From Rhizobacter sp. (lineage in GTDB: Bacteria > Pseudomonadota > Gammaproteobacteria > Burkholderiales > Burkholderiaceae_C): 51,099 nucleotides of DNA. Position numbers and translations under genes: made by a program. Where the stretch lies: the NCBI GenBank assembly GCA_025355745.1, contig JANXZA010000139.1, forward strand, positions 1 through 51,099. Reading direction: 5' to 3'. Position 1 is the first letter of the stretch; each line of letters opens with the position of its first letter. Under the pieces are notes generated by a model. That model did not search any database. It had not been told where the DNA came from and saw nothing but the letters and a program-made list of their open reading frames with translations. This document shows positions 27,475-36,600 of this stretch, in pieces.

Positions 27475-28353
27475 ATGCCGACCGATGCCGATTTCCGTTC
27501 GCGCCTGCGGCTCTACCTTGACCTGATCCGCTGGAGCCGCCCCGCCGGCAGCTACCTGCTGCTGTGGCCGACCCTCGCGGCACTGTGGCTCGCCGCCGAC
27601 GGCTTCCCCGGCTGGCATCTGCTGGCCGTGTTCACGCTTGGCACCTTCCTGATGCGCAGCGCCGGTTGCGCCGTCAACGACGTCGCCGACCGCGACTTCG
27701 ACAAGCATGTGAAGCGCACCGCGCAGCGCCCGGTGACGCGCGGTGCGGTCAGCGTCACCGAGGCCCTGCTGCTCGGCGCCGCACTCGCCCTGCTGGCGTT
27801 CGCGCTGGTGCTGACGACCAACGCTGCGACCATCGCCTGGAGCGTCGCGGCGCTCGCGGTGAGCTTTGCTTACCCATTCACGAAGCGCTTCTTCGCGATG
27901 CCGCAGGCGGTGCTCGGCGTGGCCTTCAGCTTCGGCATTCCGATGGCGTTCGCGGCGGTCCAGGGCGAGGTGCCGGCGCTGGCGTGGGGGCTGCTGGCCG
28001 GCAACCTGTTCTGGGTCCTGGCCTACGACACCGAGTACGCGATGGTCGACCGTGACGACGACCTGCTGATCGGCATCCAGACGTCGGCGATCACGCTCGG
28101 CCGCTTCGATGTGGCCGGCGTGATGGGGTTCTATGCCGCCTACCTGCTGATCTGGGCCGGCCTGGGTGCGCGGCTCGGGCTGGGCTGGCCGTACTTCAGC
28201 GGCCTGGGCGTTGCGGCGCTGATCGCGGCTTGGCATTTCACGCTGATCCGCAGCCGCTCGCGCGACGGCTGCTTCCGCGCCTTTCGCCTGAACCACTGGC
28301 TCGGCTTTGCGGTGTTCGCGGGTGTGGTCGGCGACGCCGTCATCGGCGCCTGA
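27475..28353 (+). CDS. ubiA: 4-hydroxybenzoate polyprenyltransferase UbiA
   Basis: A 292-residue integral membrane prenyltransferase that joins the polyprenyl chain to 4-hydroxybenzoate in ubiquinone synthesis. Both Mg-diphosphate motifs are complete: N68-D69-x2-D72-x3-D76 ([15 protein letters not shown]) and D185-x6-D192-x2-D195-D196 ([12 protein letters not shown]). About eight or nine hydrophobic helices are visible. The ATG at 27475 gives the usual N-terminus ([20 protein letters not shown]). The open frame extends far upstream without homology, so it does not mark an earlier start. Confidence 0.96.
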   Translation: MPTDADFRSRLRLYLDLIRWSRPAGSYLLLWPTLAALWLAADGFPGWHLLAVFTLGTFLMRSAGCAVNDVADRDFDKHVKRTAQRPVTRGAVSVTEALLLGAALALLAFALVLTTNAATIAWSVAALAVSFAYPFTKRFFAMPQAVLGVAFSFGIPMAFAAVQGEVPALAWGLLAGNLFWVLAYDTEYAMVDRDDDLLIGIQTSAITLGRFDVAGVMGFYAAYLLIWAGLGARLGLGWPYFSGLGVAALIAAWHFTLIRSRSRDGCFRAFRLNHWLGFAVFAGVVGDAVIGA

Positions 28354-28402
28354 AAGTGCATACCTGGCCTGTACGAAGTCGCATCCAGCCGACCAGAAAC
28401 CA

Positions 28403-28452
28403 CCGTTCGCCCTGAGCCTGTCGAAGGGCTTCGACAGGCTCAGCCCGAACGG
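28403..28452. repeat. Long inverted repeat (CTGAGCCTGTCGAAG family)
   Basis: 24-bp arms (28403-28426 and 28429-28452) match at 22 of 24 positions with a 2-nt loop. CCTGAGCCTGTCGAAG faces CTTCGACAGGCTCAG. It sits 50 bp after the ubiA stop, between ubiA and the convergent LuxR-type gene. Its sequence looks like a dispersed REP-type palindrome seen in many proteobacteria. It may terminate both transcripts, although no T-run is present. Confidence 0.75.
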
Positions 28453-28498
28453 GTGTCTATGCGATCTGACCCGGATGGGTATCAGGCGCGCCCTTTGC

Positions 28499-29170
28499 CT
28501 ATGCGCACAGGCGCAGGTCGTCGCGCAGTGCATTCACGAGCGGCGGCAACTGCGCCACCCGGTGCACCAGCGCGCCGATGCTGGCGACCTCGGCCTTCAG
28601 CCGGATGCTGGCGATCTGGGTCCGCACGGTCGACAGCTTCACCCCCACGTCGCTGGCAATCTGCGCCGGCTCCAGGCCGCGGCACAAGGCCTGGAAGACC
28701 TGGCCCTCGGCGTTGGTCAGGCCGTGCCCGCTGGCAAAGCCATGGGCCGACAACTCTTCGCAGATGTGCTGCCTGGACAGCAGCAGCAGCACGCGGGCTT
28801 CCTGCGCCGGCTGGCTGCGCGGCAGCGGGATGATCGCCACGGCGATGCGCTCGCTGCCGACGCCCAGGTTCACCAGCCGGCGCAGGCCCTGCGTCGCTGC
28901 GGCCTGGATGGCGGCGTTCAAGGTCAGGCCCTGGCGAGCATCGGCGGCGCGCAATTCGCCGCCCGCCAGCTGCAGGCTGGCGCTGCGCCGCAGTTGGGCC
29001 AGCGCCGCGTGATTGGCGTGCGCCACCCGGCGCTGTGCGTCGACCAGGAAGATGCCGTAGTCGATCTCGTCGAGCACCAGCGCCATGCAGGCCAGCGCCG
29101 CATGGTCGGTGGTGCGCCGGCGCGGGTCGGCTGCGGGACTGGCGACGGGGGGGTCAAGTTCTTGTGGCAC
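28499..29170 (-). CDS. LuxR-family regulator with PAS-like N-terminal part
   Basis: A 223-residue regulator. Residues 30-130 look like a PAS-type sensory fold (ALVLDEIDYGIFLVDAQRRV.HAN). Residues 150-205 form a LuxR/GerE helix-turn-helix (GLTNAEGQVFQALCRG ... KLSTVRTQIASIRLKA). There is no receiver domain, so it is not a classical response regulator. The start is a GTG at 29170 with a weak ACGAAAG upstream; an internal ATG (29086) would remove the region before the PAS part. It diverges from a two-component pair across a 177-bp gap filled by two inverted repeats. The signal is unknown. Confidence 0.78.
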   Translation of the reverse strand: MPQELDPPVASPAADPRRRTTDHAALACMALVLDEIDYGIFLVDAQRRVAHANHAALAQLRRSASLQLAGGELRAADARQGLTLNAAIQAAATQGLRRLVNLGVGSERIAVAIIPLPRSQPAQEARVLLLLSRQHICEELSAHGFASGHGLTNAEGQVFQALCRGLEPAQIASDVGVKLSTVRTQIASIRLKAEVASIGALVHRVAQLPPLVNALRDDLRLCA

Positions 29171-29176
29171 GGCATG

Positions 29177-29221
29177 CTTTCGTGACAGCCCGGCGCACCG
29201 TGCACCGGGTTGTCACGAAAG
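29177..29221. promoter_or_regulatory. Large inverted repeat next to LuxR-type gene start
   Basis: CTTTCGTGACA (29177-29187) and TGTCACGAAAG (29211-29221) are perfect 11-bp arms. After one G-T position the pairing continues inward through CCCGG/CCGGG. The structure begins 7 bp from the GTG of the LuxR-type gene, so it covers that gene's leader. It may be an operator or a mobile palindrome; which one cannot be told from one copy. Confidence 0.55.
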
Positions 29222-29248
29222 GTAGGCGAGCGGTCAACCTGCCACCAT

Positions 29249-29290
29249 CGGCCATTCGGATGAGGTGGGGCCACCTCATCCTTCTGGCCG
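29249..29290. promoter_or_regulatory. Second inverted repeat upstream of response-regulator gene
   Basis: GATGAGGTGG and CCACCTCATC are perfect 10-bp arms (29259-29268, 29271-29280) with a 2-bp centre. One further pair lies just outside, and outer arms CGGCCA/TGGCCG extend it. The end is about 58 bp before the response-regulator ATG, a good operator position. It differs in sequence from the repeat at 29177-29221. Confidence 0.55.
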
Positions 29291-29347
29291 AAGGCGCCGC
29301 CTTCGCAAGCCGCTTAGAGTGGGCCCATCGGTTCGGCGGGAGGGGCG

Positions 29348-29995
29348 ATGCGTGTCTTGATGGTCGACGACCATGTGATGGTCCTGCAGGGTTTGAAGAA
29401 CCTGCTGGGCGTGCTGGTCGCGGGCCTGCAGATCGACACCGCCGATGCCCTCGCGGCGGCGCTCCGGCTGGCCGAGGCGACGCGCTACGACCTCGTGCTG
29501 CTCGACTGGAACCTCGGCGAATGCAGCGGCGCCGAGTCGATCCGCCGGCTGCGCGAGGTGGGCTGCGCGGCGCGCATCGTGGTGATGTCGGGCGACACCG
29601 GCAGCGCGCTGATCCGCACCGCGATCGACCTCGGTGCGGCTGGTTTCGTGCCCAAGCGCTACAGCTCCGAGGCGATGGTGGCGGCGCTCGACACGGTGCT
29701 GCAGGGCGGCATCTTCCTGCCCCCGGAAGCGCAGCCGTCCGGCGGTGGGCCGGCGGCCCTGCCCGGCGCCGTGTTGATCGAAGCCGAGCAGCGGCTGCAC
29801 GAGCTGACGCCGCGCCAGGTCGATGTCTACCGCGCCGCCGCGCGCGGCCTGCCGAATAAGCTGATCGCGCGTGAACTCGGCATCGCCGAGACCACCGTGA
29901 AGACCCACCTGTCGGCGGTGTATGCAGCGCTCGGCGTGCGCAACCGGACGGAGGCGGCGTACCAGGCGTCGCGTGAGGGCATTCGTGTCGGGTGA
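29348..29995 (+). CDS. NarL/FixJ-type response regulator
   Basis: A 215-residue response regulator. The receiver has the acidic pocket at D7/D8 (MVDDHV), the phosphoacceptor D53 (VLLDWNLGE), S81 and K103 (VPKRYS). The C-terminal LuxR-type helix-turn-helix is at about residues 150-210 (ELTPRQVDVYRAAARG ... AETTVKTHLSAVYAALGV). The ATG follows a GGGAGGGG stretch. The next gene, a hybrid histidine kinase, begins before this one ends, so the two form a two-component unit. The regulated genes are unknown; the divergent LuxR-type gene is a candidate. Confidence 0.92.
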   Translation: MRVLMVDDHVMVLQGLKNLLGVLVAGLQIDTADALAAALRLAEATRYDLVLLDWNLGECSGAESIRRLREVGCAARIVVMSGDTGSALIRTAIDLGAAGFVPKRYSSEAMVAALDTVLQGGIFLPPEAQPSGGGPAALPGAVLIEAEQRLHELTPRQVDVYRAAARGLPNKLIARELGIAETTVKTHLSAVYAALGVRNRTEAAYQASREGIRVG

Positions 29996-31826
29996 GGTGG
30001 TGGATGACGCGGCGGCTGTTGCGCCGGCGGTGTCGCAGGCCGACCTCGCGCAGCGTGTCGCGCGCGAGCAGTTGCGGCTCATCCAGGGTCAGGTCGGCCG
30101 TCTGCCGCTGGCTTCGGCGCTGATCGATGTCTTCATCTGCTGGGTGGTCGCGCGCGTCGGCCTGTTGGGGCCGGCGCTGCTGTGGTTGAGCGTGCTGCTC
30201 GCGGTGCAGGTGTGGCGCTGGATGGAAGTGCGCCGCGCCATTGCCCGGCCGACGGCAGACCCGCAAGTCGCGCTGCGTTCCCTGTCGACGGTGCTGATGC
30301 TGCTCGGCGTGCTGCGCGGCTCGCTCGCGCTGGTGCTGTTCTCGCGCCCGGTGCAGGTCGAGCACTACTTTTTCACGATGGTGTACGTGGGCATGATGGC
30401 CGGTGCCGTGGGCTCGGTCGCCGGCCTCGCCTGGCCCTTCTTTGTTTGGGGCGCCCTGGCCTGCGGAACGCTCGCCGCCGCCTGGATGGCGCAGGGCACG
30501 GCGGACGCTATCTGGCAAGGCGTGCTGATCCTGGTGCTGCTCGTGATGCTGACCGGCCACGTGCGGGACCAGCGCAAGGGGCTGGAGCAGTTCATCAAGC
30601 TGGCCTACGACAACGAACGCCTGGCCGAATCGCTGCGCGCCGCGCGCGACCAGGCCGAGTCGGCCAGCCTGTCGAAGACGCGCTTCTTCGCCGCCGCCAG
30701 CCACGACCTGCGCCAGCCGCTCCACGCGCTGTCGATCAACGCCACGACGCTGGAAATACTCGCGCGGCGGGATGCGAACCCGATGATCCGCGAGCTGAGC
30801 CAGAGCATCAACCGGGCGCTGAATCAGAGCAACAGCCTGCTCGACAGCCTGCTCGACATCTCGAACCTTGACGCCGACGCAGTGAAGCCGCAACTGCGCG
30901 CCACCGACCTCGGCGCCCTGCTGGCCAGCGTGCGCGAAGAGTTCGCGGCACTCGCCGCGCGGAAGGGCCTGGCGCTGACGCTGGAGGTGCCGACGACGGC
31001 CACCACGACAGCGGCACTGGCCTGGACCGACCCGGACCTGCTGCGCCGCATCCTCAACAACCTGGTCGGCAATGCGCTGAAGTTCAGCCACGCCGGTGGC
31101 GTGACGCTGGGCGCAGCGCGCGTGCCGGAAAGCGACGGCGTGGCGGCGTGGCGGGTCTTCGTCAGCGACACCGGCCCCGGCATCGCGGCCGCCGAACAGG
31201 AGCGCGTGTTCGAGGAGTTCTATCAAATCGGCAACCCGTCGCGCGACCGCAGCAAGGGCCTCGGCCTGGGACTGTCGATCGTCAAGCGAACCGCAGCGCT
31301 GCTCGGCGCGCCGCTGCAGTTGACCAGCCGCAGCGGCGCCGGAACCTGTGTCGAGCTGCGCCTGATGCCGGCCGAGACCCCGCAAGGCGCGCCGGCAGAC
31401 GCGCCCGAAGAGGCCACCGACGACGCCCTCGACACCGGCATGCTGGCCGGTCTGCGCGTGCTGGTGGTCGATGACGAGGCCGAGATCCTCAGCTCCCTGC
31501 AAGGCCTGCTCGCGCAACTCGGCTGCGAGGTTCGCTGCGCGCCCGACGGCAACGCGGCCGTGGCCTGGCTCGCGCAGGGCTTTGCGCCCCAGGTGCTGCT
31601 GATCGACCACCGGCTGCGCGACGAGAGCGGCACCGACGTGATCGCGCGCGTGGCCGCCGTGCTCGGCCCGGTGCCGGCCGTGATCGTCACCGGCGACACC
31701 GAGCCGGCGACGATCCAGCTCGCGCACGCGGCAGGCCACCGGGTGATTCACAAGCCGGTGCAGGGCGCACAGCTGATTCGCGCGCTGCGCGAGGCGGTCG
31801 AGCGCGGCGGGCCGGCGGGCGCGTGA
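29985..31826 (+). CDS. Hybrid sensor histidine kinase with C-terminal receiver
   Basis: A membrane histidine kinase of about 613 residues. The N-terminal 200 residues hold about six hydrophobic segments without a large extracytoplasmic loop. Next come a HisKA domain with the phospho-histidine in AASHDLRQPLHAL (H240), an ATPase domain (N box LLRRILNNLVGNALKFS, G1 SDTGPGIAAAE, F box FEEFYQIGN, G2 GLGLGLSIVKR) and a C-terminal receiver with D541 (LLIDHRLRDESG). The start is uncertain: GTGs at 29985, 29997 or 30000 all overlap or abut the stop of the response regulator (29993-29995). The attached receiver may buffer or relay phosphate to the separate regulator. Confidence 0.88.
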   Translation: MSGEVVDDAAAVAPAVSQADLAQRVAREQLRLIQGQVGRLPLASALIDVFICWVVARVGLLGPALLWLSVLLAVQVWRWMEVRRAIARPTADPQVALRSLSTVLMLLGVLRGSLALVLFSRPVQVEHYFFTMVYVGMMAGAVGSVAGLAWPFFVWGALACGTLAAAWMAQGTADAIWQGVLILVLLVMLTGHVRDQRKGLEQFIKLAYDNERLAESLRAARDQAESASLSKTRFFAAASHDLRQPLHALSINATTLEILARRDANPMIRELSQSINRALNQSNSLLDSLLDISNLDADAVKPQLRATDLGALLASVREEFAALAARKGLALTLEVPTTATTTAALAWTDPDLLRRILNNLVGNALKFSHAGGVTLGAARVPESDGVAAWRVFVSDTGPGIAAAEQERVFEEFYQIGNPSRDRSKGLGLGLSIVKRTAALLGAPLQLTSRSGAGTCVELRLMPAETPQGAPADAPEEATDDALDTGMLAGLRVLVVDDEAEILSSLQGLLAQLGCEVRCAPDGNAAVAWLAQGFAPQVLLIDHRLRDESGTDVIARVAAVLGPVPAVIVTGDTEPATIQLAHAAGHRVIHKPVQGAQLIRALREAVERGGPAGA

Positions 31827-31845
31827 CCGGGACTCCGCGCGGGCG

Positions 31846-33597
31846 CTACAGCGTGATGACGATCGGCGCGAGCGCCGCCGCCAACGGGCCGCGATCAAAC
31901 TGCACCTTGACCTGCCAGCCCGAGGGCGTGTGGGGCGTGACGGTCAGGCAGGCAAAGCCATCGCCCGGCGCCCAGGCGTTGGCCGCCACATCGACCTCGA
32001 CCCGGTAGGTCACGCTTGCATCGCACGGGTCCGGGAAGCACCACGCATCGGGCACTTCGAAGTCGGCCTCGACGGCGTTCGCGAACGGGTAGGGCGCATA
32101 CAGCGCCGAGCTGTGAACCGAGTGCAGCACGACGCTGCGGCCCGTGCTGTCGCTCACCGTTGCGCGGGCGACGAACGACAGGTGCGCATCACCGGACAGG
32201 AACACCACGTTTGATATTTCCTCGCGGCACAGCAAGGCGAGCAGCGCGTTCAGCGAGCCGGGGTAGCCGCACCAGGCATCGGAGTGCAGCGCGCCGCGCG
32301 GGCTGCGGGCGCTGCCGCGCAGGCGCGGCAGCAGCATCGACGGCGTGACGACGAATGAGGGCTGGCTGCGCCCGCAGCGCAGCCACTCGGTCAGCGCCAT
32401 CGTCTGGCGCTGCGACATGATGCGCGGCGCAAGCGGGGCGAGCGCGGCCTTGCGCGCTTGCCGCTCGGTGCGTGTGTCGCCCATGAAGAAGCGCAGGCCG
32501 CGGTGCTCGTGCGTGTGCCACAACGTCGGCAGACCTTCCGCGCCGGGGTCGTTGCGCTGGTAACGCACATAGGCTGCGGTGCCGGCGCGCTGGCGGGCCT
32601 CGTTGTCGGCGTCGGCCTGCGGGTCGGCGGGCGGCGGCAGCGGCTCCCAGTTGTCGCTGATCTCGTGGTCGTCGAGCATCATCAAGGTCGGCACCGAGCC
32701 GAGTACCGCGAGTGCGCCGACGCTGCCGAGCCAGTTCTCATAGGGAATGCGCAGCCAGTTGTCGATCTCGCGCGAGGCCCTGGCCGCCGCTGCGGCCGGA
32801 GCGACCCGCGCGCGCGGATCGAACAGGCCGGCCGTGGCGTCGACGTAGACCTGGTCGCCGGCCAGCACCAGCAGGCTCGGCCGGTCGACTTCGCTGCCGG
32901 TCCGCAGCCGTCTTGCCAGCCGCCGCATCGACGCATCGGCCGGGCCACAGCGCTCGGGCGGGGCGACGGGTGGCGTGGTGTCGAGCAGGCCGGCGGGGTA
33001 CTGGCAACTGGCGACGACGAAGGTGGTGGCGTCGAACGCGGGCGGTGGGCCGTTCGACTGCCGCGCGCCGGGCAGGTCGGCCGGGTCGAGGAACACCAGG
33101 CCGCGTTGCAGCCATTGCGGGTTGCGGGTTGGCGCTGCGAACAGCGATTCGAGAAGCCAAAGCTCGTCATCGACGCGGATCTTTCGCTTGACGATTTCAT
33201 CGCTTGGCGGGAAGGCAATGCCTCTCGTCAACGGGTCTTGATGAAACATCAGCACGACGAGGCGGGCCGGGCTGTGCGGCCCGCGCGCGAGCCACTCAGC
33301 CGCGTCGTAGCGTTCGGTGTACGGCGATGGCAATTGGACCCCGCCGGTTCGGCGATAGAAGTTCAACTGGTCGCGGGCGTACTCTGCGGCGAGGTCGATG
33401 GCCGGCGTCAGGGTCAGCGGATCGGTGCTGGTGACCGGCAACACCAGCATGACGCAAGGCGCGCCTCGGCCGCCGTCGTTGCCGACATGCAGGCAGACCT
33501 CGCCCCCTTCGAGCCACACGCGCACGCCAAGCGTGGGCGTGCTGACGTCGAGCCGAAGCGGCGCGGGTACAGCCGGGGGTGCAGTTGTCGTGGCCAT
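31846..33597 (-). CDS. PhoD-like metallophosphatase
   Basis: A 583-residue protein with a PhoD-type metallophosphatase core. Metal-binding motifs appear in order: VLAGDQVYVDA, MLDDHEISDNW, FFMGDTRTE and FLSGDAHLSF. The first 200 residues form a beta-rich lead domain. No signal peptide or Tat motif is seen, unlike secreted alkaline phosphatase D, so it may be cytoplasmic. The ATG follows GAGGA at 4-nt spacing. The gene begins 13 bp after the stop of the GMC oxidoreductase/hydrolase fusion, which makes a two-gene operon likely. The substrate is unknown; phosphodiesters or phospholipids are possible. Confidence 0.85.
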   Translation of the reverse strand: MATTTAPPAVPAPLRLDVSTPTLGVRVWLEGGEVCLHVGNDGGRGAPCVMLVLPVTSTDPLTLTPAIDLAAEYARDQLNFYRRTGGVQLPSPYTERYDAAEWLARGPHSPARLVVLMFHQDPLTRGIAFPPSDEIVKRKIRVDDELWLLESLFAAPTRNPQWLQRGLVFLDPADLPGARQSNGPPPAFDATTFVVASCQYPAGLLDTTPPVAPPERCGPADASMRRLARRLRTGSEVDRPSLLVLAGDQVYVDATAGLFDPRARVAPAAAAARASREIDNWLRIPYENWLGSVGALAVLGSVPTLMMLDDHEISDNWEPLPPPADPQADADNEARQRAGTAAYVRYQRNDPGAEGLPTLWHTHEHRGLRFFMGDTRTERQARKAALAPLAPRIMSQRQTMALTEWLRCGRSQPSFVVTPSMLLPRLRGSARSPRGALHSDAWCGYPGSLNALLALLCREEISNVVFLSGDAHLSFVARATVSDSTGRSVVLHSVHSSALYAPYPFANAVEADFEVPDAWCFPDPCDASVTYRVEVDVAANAWAPGDGFACLTVTPHTPSGWQVKVQFDRGPLAAALAPIVITL

Positions 33598-33610
33598 CGC
33601 GTCCTCGCGG

Positions 33611-36600
33611 TCAATGCGTTTGCAGGAACCTGCCGATCGCCTCGAACACCGGCTCGGTGGCGCTGCGCGTGCCGAGCAGCGAATCCTGATGCCCGAGGCC
33701 CGCGAAGCGCACGCTCTCCAGCGAGCCGCCCGGCCCCAGGTTGGGCTGCAACACGCCGTGCAGCATGTCTCGCGTGCCCGGGTCGGCCAGGCCGTTGTCG
33801 GCGGCGTGCAGGCTGAGCATCGGGAAGGTCAGGCGCTGGCGCATGCGCTTCGCATCGACGAAGCGGTTGAAGCCGCAGCGGTCGGTGATCATGCGGTAGC
33901 GCGCGAAGTACATCACTTGCGAGACGGTCTCGACGCTGAACGGGCCGAAGAAATCGTCGATGCAGTCGAGCGTGGCTTCGCTGATGTTCGCGAGGCTGAA
34001 GACGCGGCCGAACAAGGCGTCGATGCGGTGCCGCGAGCCGACCCAGGGCAGGCGCTTGCCGGGCGGCCAGAGCGGGTTCTCGATCTCGAATTCGCCGCTC
34101 GGGTAGGGCAGCGCGGCGAGCACGCGGTCGAGCAGCTGGTCGGCCAGGTGCGGCGCGCCTTCGGTGCGGAACGCGTAATGGCCGTCGGCGATGAACTGTT
34201 TGACGTAGCGCATCAGGTACGAGCGGGCAACGTTGGCCGGCGTCAGCAACAGCGCCGGGCCGACCTGCGACATCACAAGGCGGCGGATGCGGCCGAGACC
34301 GGGGCCCGCGTTCGCGTCCGTCGGGTCGACGCTGCCGTCGCGGTCCCAGAGCTTGCTGCGGACCTCTTCGTGCCGGCCGAGTGCCGGCAAGCCGGTGCTG
34401 TTGCCATCGCCGAGCAGCCCCATGAACAACATCGCCACGCCCATGCAGTGGGCGACGACATCGACCTGGGCACTGCCGGTGGCGCGGCACACATGGTCGA
34501 TGGCCAGCGGTATGTCTTCGCAGCCCATGTCTTCGAAAGCCCAGTCCTGCGTGGCCGTGGGCATGCCGCAGCTCGACCGCAGATCGAGAATCCACACGTC
34601 GCGCCGGTGCTCGCCGGTCAGGTGCTTCATCAGACCCGGCTCGAGCGTCGGGTGGGCGAAGGTCGTGCCGCTGGCGCTGTAGCCGTGGATCAGCAGCACC
34701 GGCGGCAGGCCGGTGCAGGGGTTGGGCGGCAGGTAGCGGGTCAGGCGAATGCGCACCGCAGTGGCCGTGCCGCCGATGAGTGTGCTGGCGACTTCGATCT
34801 CGATGACTTCGGGCGCGGGCGCGCCGTCGATGGCGCACGGCAGGCGCTGCAGCGCGCGCGGCACCGGCGCATCGGGCTTGCGGAAGCTCCACAGGTGGCC
34901 GTCGATCAGGATCCGCGCGACATAGCCGGCGAACGCGATGAAGTCGACCAGCGCAGCGGCCTGGTCCTGTTGGCGCACGACGCGCATCAGCGCCACGTTC
35001 TGCGCCGCCAGGAACGGCAGGTGCAGCGTGAGCGTCTGCGCCGCGCCGCCGGCCAGCAGCGGGAAGGCGGTGAGCGTCATGTCCATCATCTGCTGCAGCG
35101 GGTTGGCGGCACGGCCGTAGGCGAGGCGCTTGATGCCTTCGATGGGCGTGCCGACGGGGAAGTGCGCGGCCAGCTTGCCGGTTGCTGCGGTGACCCTTAA
35201 CGCGTAGATCAGCCGGCGCTCGCCGCCGGCCCGCGTGGCCAGGGCCAGCGCGTTCCACGCCATCTGGGGTGCGTTGCGCAACGCGCTGCTCCATCCCGCC
35301 CCAGCGCCGGAACCGGTGGCACGCAGCCCCTGCACGAAGTCCCGCAGGCCGCGGTTGCGCCACCACGCCCACAGCGCGAGTGCGGTGCGCGGCACCCAGT
35401 GGCCGGGCCCGCGCTGGAAGATCGTCAGGCTGCCTTCGAGGCCGGCGGTCAGCAGCACTTCGGTGGCGGCCGGTTCATCGGCGGTTGCCGAGGGCTGGCA
35501 GGTCAGCACGCGCAGCGTGCAGCGGGCGGGGTCGAATTCGAGCCGGCGCGGGGCCGTGCCCTGCATCAGCGTGGGCAGGTCGGTGAGCTCGGAGAACAAG
35601 GTCAGCTCGACCCAGCGCTGAGGCTGGCGCGCCAGCCACACCGGGCCGCGCATGCGCTCGACCAGTTCGATGCCGGTGGGCTGCGCCGGCGTCGGTGCGG
35701 GCAGGATGCGAAACACCGGGCGCCGCCGGTGCTGCGGCGGCGCCGGCTGCGGCGCACCCAGCTTCCAGTCGTGCCGCAAAGCCTGCACCGCGCGGTGCGC
35801 CAGCGCGGCGATGGTCAGCGCCGGGTTGATGCCGAGCGAGGCCGGCACGATGGCGCCATCGAGCACCACCAGACCGGCGTGGGGTCGGGTTGGATCAATG
35901 CCGGCCAGGGCGGCGTCGAACACGCGGCCGCAGTCGTCGACAACCCCGCTGTGAACGTCGTCGCCCATCGGGCAGCCACCGAGCGGGTGGACGGTGATCG
36001 GCGGCCCGTTCGGCACACCGAGCAGGCTCGCCATGCGGGTCGGCAGCAACTGCCAGACGGGGTTCGGCTGCACCGTGCCGCCGCTGCGGCGGCTCAACGT
36101 GGCGAGGCACTCGTGCTGCGCGTCCCAGCGCGGGTCGTCGCGCAACGTCGGCCAGTGGATCTGGACGGCGCCGTCGCCTTCGTCATCGCTCGATTCCACA
36201 GGCTGCGTCGAATCGGGCAGGCGCAGAAACCCGTCGGAAGTGTCGTGGCCGATCATCGCCACCGGCAGCGAGTTTTGGATCACCTCTGGGTTGATCGCAC
36301 AGGGGTCAGTGCCATCGGCATGGTCGCTGAGGTCGAAGTTCTGCACCGCGCGCAAGGTGGCCGCCGTGGTGAAGATTTCCTCGAAGGCACGGCGCAGCGG
36401 GCCGGGCACGGCCAGGTCCTGGATCACGAAGCCGCTGGTCTCGCAGCCGGCCAGCGCGGCCGCTGCGGGCGTGCGCAGGTCGACCATCGCGGTGATGGTC
36501 GGGCCGATCTGGCGGCCATCGGGCAGCGTGTCTTCATCGGCCACGGCATTGACCGGGAACGATTGGCCGTGCACCGACGCAATCACGTCGCCATTGGTCG

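Noticed and set aside
29154-31898. Minus-strand open frame (about 910 codons) opposite the two-component genes
   Set aside because: It is a shadow of the response regulator and histidine kinase, whose motifs are complete on the plus strand.
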